From NCBI GenBank assembly GCA_947455695.1, contig CANGRN010000143.1, positions 1 to 5,211 on the forward strand: 5,211 nucleotides of DNA, written 5' to 3'. Made by a program: the position numbers and the translations under genes. The stretch is from Alphaproteobacteria bacterium (GTDB taxonomy: Bacteria; Pseudomonadota; Alphaproteobacteria; Micropepsales; Micropepsaceae). Positions 1 through 5,211 of the stretch are shown piece by piece. Under the pieces are notes generated by a model. That model made no database searches. It was not told the DNA's origin and was given only the letters and a program-made list of their open reading frames with translations. How positions within the stretch are numbered: the stretch's first letter is position 1; each line of letters starts with the position of its first letter.

Positions 1-54
1 CGGATAGTGCTGGCATTGACGCGCGTCGCCCATCGGATGCGCAACAAGGATTGA
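1..54 (+). CDS. possible C-terminal tail of a convergent gene (partial, unidentified)
   Basis: One plus-strand frame is open from the left edge to a TGA at 52-54 and would encode the last 17 residues of a protein, ending R-M-R-N-K-D. The tail is basic with plausible codon choice, and a gene converging on mnmA would leave a 44-bp gap between the two stops. The stretch is far too short to identify a family, and an open frame of this length is expected by chance in GC-rich DNA. Treat it as a placeholder for whatever lies to the left of the window. Confidence 0.2.
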   Translation, partial: RIVLALTRVAHRMRNKD

Positions 55-98
55 CCGCAGCTTTGGGCTGCAACCGGCAATGGTAGTCGGTGTGGTTG

Positions 99-1229
99 CT
101 AGCCGGCCAATGCCGGTGCTGTTCCGGCAATCGCCGCTTGCGGCTGGATCCAGCCGCCGCCCAGCACCCGGCTGTCTTCGGCGCCATAAAAGACGCACGC
201 CTGGCCCGGGGCGATGGCGTCTTCCGCAGCCATCAGGTCCACACGAGCCGCGCCATCCGCCAGCGGCGTCACGGTCGCGGCCACCGGCGGGCGCATGGAA
301 CGCACTTTGACCCGCGCCTCGAACGGCGCGTCATGCGGGGCCAGCCAGTTCACGTCTTTCAGCAGCATGGTGGAGGACCCCAGCGCCGAGCGCGGCCCCA
401 CAACCACCCGTGCATTGACCGCGTCCAGCTTCAGCACGAACAGCGGTTCTTCATTGCCCGACAGGCCAAGCCCCTTGCGCTGGCCGACGGTGAAATGGGT
501 GATGCCGTCATGGCGGCCCAGAACGATTCCCGCCGCATCCACGATGTCGCCGGGACGCGCCGCATCGGGACGCACCTTGTCCACGATGGTGCTGTAATGC
601 CCGCTGGGCACGAAGCAGATGTCCTGGCTGTCGGGCTTGGCGGCATTGACCAGCGCCAGTTCGGCGGCGATGGCGCGCACCTCGCGCTTGTCCATGTCGC
701 CCAGGGGAAAGCGCAGATAGTCGAGCTGGTCCTGGGTGGTGGCGAACAGGAAATAGCTCTGGTCGCGCACCGGATCGGCGGCGGCATGCAACTGTGCGCC
801 GCTTGCCCCTTCCACCCGGCGCACATAATGACCGGTGGCCATCGCCTCGGCGCCCAGTTCGCGCGCGGTGTCGAGAAGATCGGCGAACTTCACGTGCTGA
901 TTGCAGCGCACGCAGGGGATCGGCGTTTCGCCCCGGGCATAGCTGTCGGCAAAATCCTCGATCACCGCCTTGCGGAAACGGCTTTCGTAATCCAGCACAT
1001 AATGGGGAATGCCCAGGCTCTGCGCCACGCGCTTGGCGTCATAGATGTCGGCGCCCGCGCAGCAGGCGCCCTTGCGCGCCGGCGTCTTGTCTTCCGGATA
1101 CAGCTGCAGGGTAATGCCCACCACGTCGTAACCCTGCTTCTTCAGCAGCGCGGCGGTAACGGAGGAATCCACACCGCCGCTCATGGCAGCGACGACGCGG
1201 CTCCCGGGCTTGAGGACGCTTTCGCTCAT
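99..1229 (-). CDS. mnmA: MnmA, tRNA-specific 2-thiouridylase
   Basis: MnmA (TrmU) is a cytoplasmic enzyme. It adenylates C2 of the wobble uridine U34 in tRNA-Lys, -Glu and -Gln and replaces its oxygen with sulfur to give s2U34, using persulfide sulfur that originates from a cysteine desulfurase. The 376-residue length is normal. Visible motifs are the PP-loop SGGVDSS at residues 17-23, GHY at 133-135, the catalytic PCVRCN segment (Cys106), RDQSYFL at 155-161, the second catalytic cysteine in SQDICF (Cys205), and [10 protein letters not shown] at 247-256. All key residues are intact. The CCAG segment at 56-59 is typical of alphaproteobacterial members as I recall them. The ATG at 1229 is chosen because it places a usual short lead before the PP-loop. 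The gene lies 55 bp downstream of flgL on the same strand but has no flagellar role; it probably has its own promoter (see the 1238-1266 entry). Identity is very secure. Confidence 0.97.
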   Translation of the reverse strand: MSESVLKPGSRVVAAMSGGVDSSVTAALLKKQGYDVVGITLQLYPEDKTPARKGACCAGADIYDAKRVAQSLGIPHYVLDYESRFRKAVIEDFADSYARGETPIPCVRCNQHVKFADLLDTARELGAEAMATGHYVRRVEGASGAQLHAAADPVRDQSYFLFATTQDQLDYLRFPLGDMDKREVRAIAAELALVNAAKPDSQDICFVPSGHYSTIVDKVRPDAARPGDIVDAAGIVLGRHDGITHFTVGQRKGLGLSGNEEPLFVLKLDAVNARVVVGPRSALGSSTMLLKDVNWLAPHDAPFEARVKVRSMRPPVAATVTPLADGAARVDLMAAEDAIAPGQACVFYGAEDSRVLGGGWIQPQAAIAGTAPALAG

Positions 1230-1232
1230 GGG

Positions 1233-1250
1233 GCGGTCCTATAGGACCGC
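1233..1250. repeat. perfect 18-bp palindrome just upstream of the mnmA start
   Basis: GCGGTCCTATAGGACCGC is a perfect palindrome that ends 3 bp before the mnmA ATG (1229). In an RNA reading toward mnmA it could fold as a 7-bp GC-rich stem with a UAUA loop. The right arm of that stem contains AGGA, the only Shine-Dalgarno-like sequence at a suitable distance from the start (7 nt). No U-run follows it in either direction, so it is not a standard intrinsic terminator. It could be an operator, an RNA hairpin masking the ribosome site in readthrough transcripts from flgL, or a by-product of the promoter's -10 region. Confidence 0.7.
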
Positions 1251-1266
1251 GACCGGAAAACCGCAA
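1238..1266 (-). promoter_or_regulatory. candidate sigma-70-type promoter for mnmA (possibly leaderless)
   Basis: On the minus strand TTGCGG (1266-1261) and TATAGG (1243-1238) are separated by exactly 17 bp, the optimal spacing for housekeeping sigma. The -35 matches the consensus in its TTG only, and the -10 matches in TATA. With usual spacing, transcription would begin at about 1232-1229, essentially on the A of the mnmA ATG, so the message would have almost no leader. Leaderless messages are common in alphaproteobacteria. The -10 hexamer lies inside the palindrome. The call rests on motif and spacing only. Confidence 0.4.
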
Positions 1267-1284
1267 GAAATAAGCGAAATACGC

Positions 1285-2226
1285 CTATTTCAGGTAATTC
1301 AGCAGCGAAAGCTGGTGCAACCCGGCGGTGACCTGCAGCGCCGCCTGCAGCTGGGTCTGGTTCAGCGACAGCTGGGTGGCGGCCTCGGCCATGTTGGTGT
1401 CCTGGATATCCGACACAAAGCCCTTGTAGAGGGTGTTCATCGACGCCTGCTGGGTCTGGGCGTCGGTCAGGCGGTTGGAGACATAGCCGTTGGCGGCGGT
1501 GGCAGCGTTCAGGTTGACGGCCGCCGTGGTGACCTGGCCGATGGTATTGGTCAGGAACGTGTTCTGCGCCGAGGTCAGGCTGGTGGCGGCGTTGAAATTG
1601 CCGCTGCCGCCGGCGTCGAAGGTGGCGATGTCCTTCAAGGCCTGCATCAGGTCGGTGCCGATGTCCGAGGCGGTGACGCCATAGCTGACATTGATACCGT
1701 CGGCGACCTGGACGGATTTCTTCAAATTGCCGTTGGCGAAGGCGGCCGCGGTGGAGGGCAGCGCCTGCAGCGCCGCCAGCGAGTTCACCGTCATCGGCGC
1801 CACGTCGGTCTTGCCGCCGCCATAGATATAGTCGCCATTGGCGTCCTTGGAATTCAGGATAGCGGTGGCCTGGGTGAAGATATTCTGCACCTGGGTCATC
1901 AGGCCGGTGGCGTCGTTGTTGGCCACCGAATCGCTGACGGCCTTCTTCAGGCCGGTCAGCAGGCTGGACAGGCTGGTAAGCTGGGTGTCCTGCACGTCAA
2001 CCTGGGTGACGGCGAACTTGGTGGCGGTGGTATAGGCGTCGTTGCGCGCGTTGACCGACAAGGTCGCGGTCAGCACCTGGGTCTGGTCGCCGAAGCCGGC
2101 ATAGGTGGTCGCCTTCTTGGTCGAAGCAATCTGCTCCTGGGTCTTGTCCAGCGCGTTACCCGCATGGGTGAGCTGCTGCAGGAAATAGGAGGTCTGGGCG
2201 GATGTGGCGACGCGGTCGATGCTCAT
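1285..2226 (-). CDS. flgL: FlgL, flagellar hook-filament junction protein (HAP3)
   Basis: FlgL is exported by the flagellar type III apparatus and assembles on top of FlgK, forming the junction ring on which the filament polymerises. The protein has 313 residues. It shows the flagellin-type N-terminal helix region (about 3-135), starting MSIDRVATSAQTSYFLQQL, then a short central domain that includes YIYGGGKTD at 133-141, where FlgL proteins usually have a Y-x-F/Y-G-G-x-x-T/D motif. The flagellin-type C-terminal helix runs over about 230-313 and ends LSLLNYLK. There is no signal peptide, as expected for this export route. The ATG at 2226 is preceded by a good AAGGA site at 2233-2237, which overlaps the flgK stop codon, so the two are probably translationally coupled. 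A flagellin is the main alternative, because the terminal domains are shared. The small centre, the YGG motif and the position directly after flgK favour FlgL. Confidence 0.9.
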   Translation of the reverse strand: MSIDRVATSAQTSYFLQQLTHAGNALDKTQEQIASTKKATTYAGFGDQTQVLTATLSVNARNDAYTTATKFAVTQVDVQDTQLTSLSSLLTGLKKAVSDSVANNDATGLMTQVQNIFTQATAILNSKDANGDYIYGGGKTDVAPMTVNSLAALQALPSTAAAFANGNLKKSVQVADGINVSYGVTASDIGTDLMQALKDIATFDAGGSGNFNAATSLTSAQNTFLTNTIGQVTTAAVNLNAATAANGYVSNRLTDAQTQQASMNTLYKGFVSDIQDTNMAEAATQLSLNQTQLQAALQVTAGLHQLSLLNYLK

Positions 2227-2232
2227 GATCTG

Positions 2233-2237
2233 TCCTT
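2233..2237 (-). promoter_or_regulatory. flgL ribosome binding site overlapping the flgK stop
   Basis: Read on the minus strand, TAAGGACAGATCATG contains the flgK stop codon TAA, an AAGGA Shine-Dalgarno sequence starting within it, a 6-nt spacer and the flgL ATG. This arrangement fixes the flgL start and suggests that ribosomes finishing flgK help to start flgL. Confidence 0.8.
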
Positions 2238-4380
2238 ACTGAATCTGCAGCAGGGTCTGGTAAAGCTGGTCCACCACGCTGAGGATGCGCGCGCCGGCGG
2301 CATAGGCCTGCTGGTACGACGACAGCGAGGTCAATTCCTCGTCCAGGTTCACGCCCGAATTGGAAGAGACGCGGCTTTTGGCTTCCGCCAGCCGGTCGTC
2401 CTGGGTGGTCTGGTTGGCGGTGATGGCGTTCGATTGGGTGGCGAGGTTCTGGTAGAAGGTCGCCGCATAGTCCGACAGCGACGAAGCCTGGGCGGCGATG
2501 CCGCCGGCGGCATGGAAGCTCTGACTCTTGGTGATGACATTCTGCAGGGCGATGGCGCCCGCATTGTCGCCGGCCGACACGATGGTGTCGCCGGCCACGC
2601 TGGCGGCGGTGATCGCCGGGCTGGCAAAGCCGATGCGGGCAGGATTGGTGGTCACGGCCGGGGTCATGCTGAAGGCGCTGGCCTGCAGCGCCTGCGCATT
2701 GGCGCCCAGGCCGAACACCTGGCTGAAGCTCATATTGGTGGTGCCGCGCTGGGTCGTGTCGCCCGTCACATTGAGCGAATAGCCCGGATAAAGCGCGCTG
2801 GTGGCGGTGGAGATCGAGCCATCGCTGTTCAGGGTAAAGGTGGCCGCGCCGCCCATGGCAGTGTTCAGCGCTGTCACGATATTGCCGATGGTCTGGCCGG
2901 CCGTGGTGGTGACGCTGACATTCTTGGCGATATCGCCGTCCGGGCCCTTGAGCGAGAGCGAGATGACCCCGCCCGCGGCGATGCCGCTGGCATCACCGGC
3001 TGAAAGGCCGGTGCTGGTGATGGACGGAACCTGACTCTGGAACACGTCGTTCAGGCCAAAGAACTGGGAGAAGCCGGCGCTGCCGCGCGCGGACGGCGTG
3101 GTGGCGTCATCCTGCACCAGGATGCCGTTGCCGCCGGTGGCGGAAATCGAGAGCTGGCCATTGGCGAAACTGGCAGAACCGCCGCCGCCCAGCGCGGTGT
3201 TCAGCGCGGCGGTCATGCTGGCGATGGTGGCGGGCGAGCCCAACGACGATGAAGCGCCGCCATTGACCGACAGGGTACCGGCCGTGAAGTTCACATCGAT
3301 GCGCGACACCAGCTTGCCGCTGGAGTCGGTCACCGCAACCGTCGTCTTGCCGGAAAAATTCAGCGCGTCCGTGCCCAGCAGGCCGGTGTCGCGGCCGGTC
3401 AGAGACGTGGGCGGCGGATAGGCGGCATTGGCATTGGACTGGGCGTTGAAGGCCAGCGCGGTCTGCTGCGCCAGATTGCCTAGGGTCTGGTTCAACCCGC
3501 CCAGCACCTGATCGCGCATGTCGATCAGGCCTTTCAGCGAGCCGCCCGACAGATGCGGATCCAGCGGCGTAGGCTGGCCGATCAGGCTGCCATTGGCGGG
3601 ATTGATGTCCTGGATGGTCATGTTGCCGTAGGCGCCGTTCTGGGCGCCGCCGGAATAAGCCAGCTTGGCATAAGTGTTCGAAACCAGGTTCACGCCGTCC
3701 GTGGTGGAGACGTTCATGCTGCCGTCGGCATTGGTGCTGGTCTTGATGCCCATCACCTGCGCCAGGTTGGTCAGCGCCACGTCGCGCTGGTCGAGCAACG
3801 CGCTGGCCTGGTCACCGCCGGCATTGGCGGTCTTGATCTGGCTGTTCAGGTCGTAGATCTGCTTGATCAGCGTGTTGGTCGAGGCCACCGCATTGACCGC
3901 CTGCTGGTCGACCTGGGTCTGCAGCGACGAGATGGTGCTGAACACGGTGGAGAAGGTATTCGCCAGGCCGTTCAGGGCATTCATCACCCCGGTGCGGCTG
4001 GCCGAGGATGTGGGCGCCTGGGAGGCGGTGGCAAAAGCCGCCGACAGGTTGGTCAGGCCGGTGGCGAGCGACTGGTTGTCGCCGGGACCACCCAAAAGGC
4101 CGTTCAGCTGCGAGAACAGGCCGGCCATGGTGTCGTACTGCGCGGCAGCGCCGCCGGCCGACAACTGTTCCTGGGCCAGGAACTGGTTGGTGACGCGCTG
4201 GATGCTGGCAATGTCCACGCCCATCAACTGGCCGCCGGCAGACAGGGTCTGCTGATTGACGATGCGGCGGGCATAGCCCTCGGTATTCAGGTTGGCGACG
4301 TTGTTGGACACAACGCTGAGCGCAGCGCTGTTGGTCTTGAGCGCGCTGATGGCACTGGCGGCGATTCCGTTCAGGCTCAC
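2236..4380 (-). CDS. flgK: FlgK, flagellar hook-associated protein 1 (HAP1)
   Basis: FlgK caps the finished hook and joins it to FlgL and the filament; it is exported through the flagellar type III channel. From the GTG at 4380 the protein has 714 residues, longer than the enterobacterial form of about 550. The N-terminus MSLNGIAASAISALKTNSAA leads into the rod/hook-family motif SNNVANLNTEGYARR (25-39). The C-terminal rod/hook motif is SGVNLDEELTSLSSYQQAYA (675-694), followed by a terminal helix. The variable middle (about 340-560) contains two related units: ALNTALGG...FSQFFGL near 392-443 and ALNTAMGG...FSQVFGL near 504-558. The extra length comes largely from this region. The same frame stays open to a GTG at 4434, but those 18 extra codons contain the sigma-54 promoter and lie mostly upstream of the predicted transcript, so 4380 is the start. 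The Shine-Dalgarno sequence is weak (CGGA). flgK is first in the flgK-flgL operon. Identity is secure. Confidence 0.95.
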   Translation of the reverse strand: MSLNGIAASAISALKTNSAALSVVSNNVANLNTEGYARRIVNQQTLSAGGQLMGVDIASIQRVTNQFLAQEQLSAGGAAAQYDTMAGLFSQLNGLLGGPGDNQSLATGLTNLSAAFATASQAPTSSASRTGVMNALNGLANTFSTVFSTISSLQTQVDQQAVNAVASTNTLIKQIYDLNSQIKTANAGGDQASALLDQRDVALTNLAQVMGIKTSTNADGSMNVSTTDGVNLVSNTYAKLAYSGGAQNGAYGNMTIQDINPANGSLIGQPTPLDPHLSGGSLKGLIDMRDQVLGGLNQTLGNLAQQTALAFNAQSNANAAYPPPTSLTGRDTGLLGTDALNFSGKTTVAVTDSSGKLVSRIDVNFTAGTLSVNGGASSSLGSPATIASMTAALNTALGGGGSASFANGQLSISATGGNGILVQDDATTPSARGSAGFSQFFGLNDVFQSQVPSITSTGLSAGDASGIAAGGVISLSLKGPDGDIAKNVSVTTTAGQTIGNIVTALNTAMGGAATFTLNSDGSISTATSALYPGYSLNVTGDTTQRGTTNMSFSQVFGLGANAQALQASAFSMTPAVTTNPARIGFASPAITAASVAGDTIVSAGDNAGAIALQNVITKSQSFHAAGGIAAQASSLSDYAATFYQNLATQSNAITANQTTQDDRLAEAKSRVSSNSGVNLDEELTSLSSYQQAYAAGARILSVVDQLYQTLLQIQ

Positions 4381-4418
4381 GGGCGGTGTCCGAATGCTTT
4401 TGTTCCGAACAACCTTTC

Positions 4419-4433
4419 GCAAGCCCCGTGCCA
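4419..4433 (-). promoter_or_regulatory. sigma-54 promoter for flgK-flgL
   Basis: On the minus strand TGGCAC-GGGGC-TTGC (4433 to 4419) matches the RpoN -24/-12 consensus TGGCAC-N5-TTGC at every position I can score, including the essential GG and GC. The predicted start of transcription is about 4407, giving a leader of about 27 nt before the flgK GTG at 4380. Sigma-54 control of flgK and flgL is established in Caulobacter-type flagellar hierarchies and requires an AAA+ enhancer-binding protein. Confidence 0.9.
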
Positions 4434-4453
4434 CTTATGGTGGGTGATTTTTG

Positions 4454-4473
4454 CGCGGTTTTGCTGGGTTTTC
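4454..4473 (-). repeat. A-rich element, flgK-side copy of an inverted pair
   Basis: Read on the minus strand this is GAAAACCCAGCAAAACCGCG. It matches the plus-strand element at 4567-4587 apart from one inserted base and two substitutions. It sits 20 bp upstream of the flgK sigma-54 promoter, between that promoter and the central palindromes. DNA-bending sites (IHF) often occupy this position in sigma-54 promoters, but I could not match a good IHF consensus here, so the role is open. Confidence 0.5.
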
Positions 4474-4498
4474 ACACTGTTCAGGGGGGAAGGTCCGG

Positions 4499-4515
4499 GC
4501 GGCAGAGTTTGCCGC
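4499..4515. promoter_or_regulatory. palindromic site 1, candidate enhancer for a FlbD/NtrC-type activator
   Basis: GCGGCA-GAGTT-TGCCGC is a perfect 6+6 bp inverted repeat around a 5-bp centre at 4507. The centre is about 100 bp upstream of the predicted flgK transcription start and about 117 bp upstream of the divergent one, the usual distance for a sigma-54 enhancer. Dimeric activators with Fis-type helix-turn-helix domains bind dyad sites of this kind. That FlbD is the actual binder is inferred from the flagellar context. Confidence 0.55.
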
Positions 4516-4516
4516 A

Positions 4517-4533
4517 CCGGCAGGTCCTGCCCG
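4517..4533. promoter_or_regulatory. palindromic site 2, second candidate enhancer in tandem
   Basis: CCGGCA-GGTCC-TGCCCG repeats the CGGCA-N5-TGCC pattern of the first site. Its centre lies at 4525, 18 bp away. Its core GGCAGG-T-CCTGCC is itself a perfect 13-bp palindrome. Together the pair is centred on position 4516, midway between the two outward-facing sigma-54 promoters. Tandem dimer sites are typical where NtrC-family activators must assemble into a ring. Confidence 0.55.
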
Positions 4534-4566
4534 TCCTTTCATGCTCCTGCCGTGACCCTTGCCCGA

Positions 4567-4587
4567 GAAAACCCCAACAAAATCGCG
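4567..4587 (+). repeat. A-rich element, fliK-side copy of an inverted pair
   Basis: This plus-strand element begins GAAAACCCC and ends CAAAATCGCG. It is the inverted partner of the element at 4454-4473 and lies 10 bp upstream of the plus-strand sigma-54 promoter. The other copy is 20 bp from its own promoter, so the two differ by about one helical turn and would face their promoters on the same side of the helix. The function is not known from sequence. Confidence 0.5.
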
Positions 4588-4597
4588 GGCCTGCATC

Positions 4598-4612
4598 TGG
4601 CCCGGGGCTTGC
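4598..4612 (+). promoter_or_regulatory. sigma-54 promoter for the fliK-like gene
   Basis: TGGCCC-GGGGC-TTGC matches the RpoN -24/-12 consensus with a single change (A to C in the -24 block) and keeps the essential GG and GC. Over 17 bp, TGGCxCGGGGCTTGCGA, it differs from the divergent flgK promoter at one base only, including an identical spacer. Transcription is predicted to begin near 4624, a short distance before the candidate start codons at 4640 and 4649. Confidence 0.8.
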
Positions 4613-4648
4613 GATGGGTTCTGGCGGATCATTATCGGATTGCCATTC

Positions 4649-5211
4649 GTGCGAGCGTCAGCGACATCCCGGATTTCTTCTGCCCACCTGCATGCGGCGC
4701 AGAACAAGCCAGACACCAACAAGACCGACACGGCGTCGCCCTTCGCGATCCTGGTGCAGGACGCTGCGCCCAAGGATGCGGCCAAGGCGGCGAACAAGGA
4801 TGTGCATGCCGCCGACGACAAGAAGGATGCCGGCAAGACGTCCGTGACCAAGGACGACAAGACTGACGCCTCGGCGCAGGCCAGGCCTGTCCAGGCCGCC
4901 TCCAATCAGAACAAGACCGACAAGTCGGACAAAAGCGACGACAAGACGGCCAAGCCGGACGATGCCACCCAGGATGCCGAAGCCGCCGCCACCCAGGACC
5001 AGGCCGCTGCGCCCCAGCCGGTGAACCCGCAGATGCAGCAGGCAGCCCAGCCGGCCGCCCTGACCGCCGCCAATGATGATGGCGCCGATGCTGACGAAAT
5101 TGCCGCCACGGGCGAAATCCAGGATGCGAAGGCCGCGCAGAACAACGCGCCCGCCGCACCTGCCGCTGAGGAAAACCAGGCGCAGGATGCGGAAGCTGCA
5201 ACGGCCAATAC
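4649..5211 (+). CDS. fliK: probable FliK, flagellar hook-length control protein (5' part, runs off the edge)
   Basis: This frame is open from 4556 to the right edge. It encodes an Ala-, Asp-, Lys-, Gln- and Asn-rich, strongly hydrophilic sequence with no signal peptide or membrane segment, about 187 residues visible. A short ordered motif, TASPFAILVQDA (about residues 28-39), is followed by repetitive text such as KTDKSDKSDDKT. Such an N-terminal half is typical of FliK, the secreted ruler that sets hook length and switches export specificity; its conserved C-terminal domain would lie outside the window. There is no in-frame ATG until 5033. GTG at 4649 is preferred, with CGGA at 4636-4639 and a leader of about 25 nt. 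TTG at 4640 is the alternative. The near-identical divergent sigma-54 promoter supports a flagellar role. The FliK name rests on composition and context, so another secreted flagellar protein is possible. Confidence 0.6.
   Translation, partial: MRASATSRISSAHLHAAQNKPDTNKTDTASPFAILVQDAAPKDAAKAANKDVHAADDKKDAGKTSVTKDDKTDASAQARPVQAASNQNKTDKSDKSDDKTAKPDDATQDAEAAATQDQAAAPQPVNPQMQQAAQPAALTAANDDGADADEIAATGEIQDAKAAQNNAPAAPAAEENQAQDAEAATAN

Noticed and set aside
18..27. Palindrome GACGCGCGTC as an operator
   Set aside because: Ten-base GC palindromes are expected by chance at this composition, and no start site lies nearby.
57..71. Hairpin GCAGC-TTTGG-GCTGC downstream of mnmA as a terminator
   Set aside because: The stem is only 5 bp and has no T-run on either side. 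It is possible but not supportable.
74..135. Repeated CCGGCAAT-like strings near the mnmA 3' end
   Set aside because: Most copies fall in the Ala/Gly codons of the MnmA C-terminal tail. Spacing is irregular and there is no array structure.
1230..1284. Intrinsic terminator after flgL
   Set aside because: The only strong hairpin (1233-1250) is followed by CCCC and the mnmA ATG rather than a U-run in the direction of flgL transcription.
1285..2226. Calling this gene a flagellin instead of FlgL
   Set aside because: The terminal domains are shared, but the YIYGGG motif, the small centre and the coupling to flgK point to FlgL.
1183..3003. A 606-codon plus-strand open frame opposite flgL and flgK
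   Set aside because: It is a shadow of the real minus-strand genes: Gly/Val/Arg/Gln/His-rich text with no recognisable domain, common opposite GC-rich coding sequence. The minus-strand products are clear FlgL and FlgK.
3553..4866. A 437-codon plus-strand open frame running from flgK across the intergenic region
   Set aside because: It lies antisense to flgK, reads straight through both sigma-54 promoters, and ends inside the fliK-like gene in a different frame. It has no family features.
4435..5208. Minus-strand open frames opposite the fliK-like gene (4435-4905, 4632-5201, 4906-5208)
   Set aside because: They are Ser/Ala/Arg/Cys-rich complements of Ala/Asp/Lys codons. The plus-strand frame has the coherent composition and a promoter in the right place.

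Overview
The window reads as chromosomal DNA from an alphaproteobacterium with a sigma-54-driven, Caulobacter-like flagellar hierarchy. The base composition is clearly GC-rich by eye. The MnmA protein carries the CC-A-G-x-D-I-Y-D-A segment that I associate with alphaproteobacterial members of the family, and the flagellar genes sit behind -24/-12 promoters. I cannot place it to genus. Caulobacterales, Rhodospirillales or Micropepsales-type groups would all fit.

Layout from left to right. Bases 1-98 are a short stretch downstream of mnmA, which may hold the last codons of a convergent plus-strand gene. mnmA (99-1229, minus) encodes the tRNA 2-thiouridylase. A 55-bp gap follows with a perfect 18-bp palindrome just upstream of the mnmA start. 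Next come flgL (1285-2226, minus) and flgK (2236-4380, minus), the two hook-filament junction proteins, in a tight operon in the order flgK then flgL with 9 bp between them. A 268-bp regulatory region (4381-4648) follows. Finally there is the 5' part of a plus-strand gene (from about 4649, running off the right edge) that encodes an Ala/Asp/Lys/Gln-rich protein, most likely the hook-length control protein FliK.

The most informative part is the divergent regulatory region. It holds two near-identical sigma-54 promoters pointing outward. One drives flgK-flgL (TGGCAC-N5-TTGC, minus strand) and one drives the fliK-like gene (TGGCCC-N5-TTGC, plus strand). Between them, arranged almost symmetrically about position 4516, are two tandem palindromes of form CGGCA-N5-TGCC, each roughly 100-120 bp upstream of both predicted transcription starts. 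Each side also has a matching A-rich element in inverted orientation. This is the expected layout for one enhancer-binding protein of the NtrC/FlbD class switching on both units together. All three flagellar genes would then be made at the same stage: hook length is set by FliK, and the junction zone is built from FlgK and FlgL.

mnmA is a housekeeping tRNA-modification gene at the edge of the flagellar cluster. It seems to have its own promoter, possibly giving a leaderless transcript. I see no mobile element, CRISPR array, tRNA or rRNA, and nothing that is convincingly a new system. The points worth following up are regulatory architecture, start-site assignments, and an internal domain duplication in FlgK.
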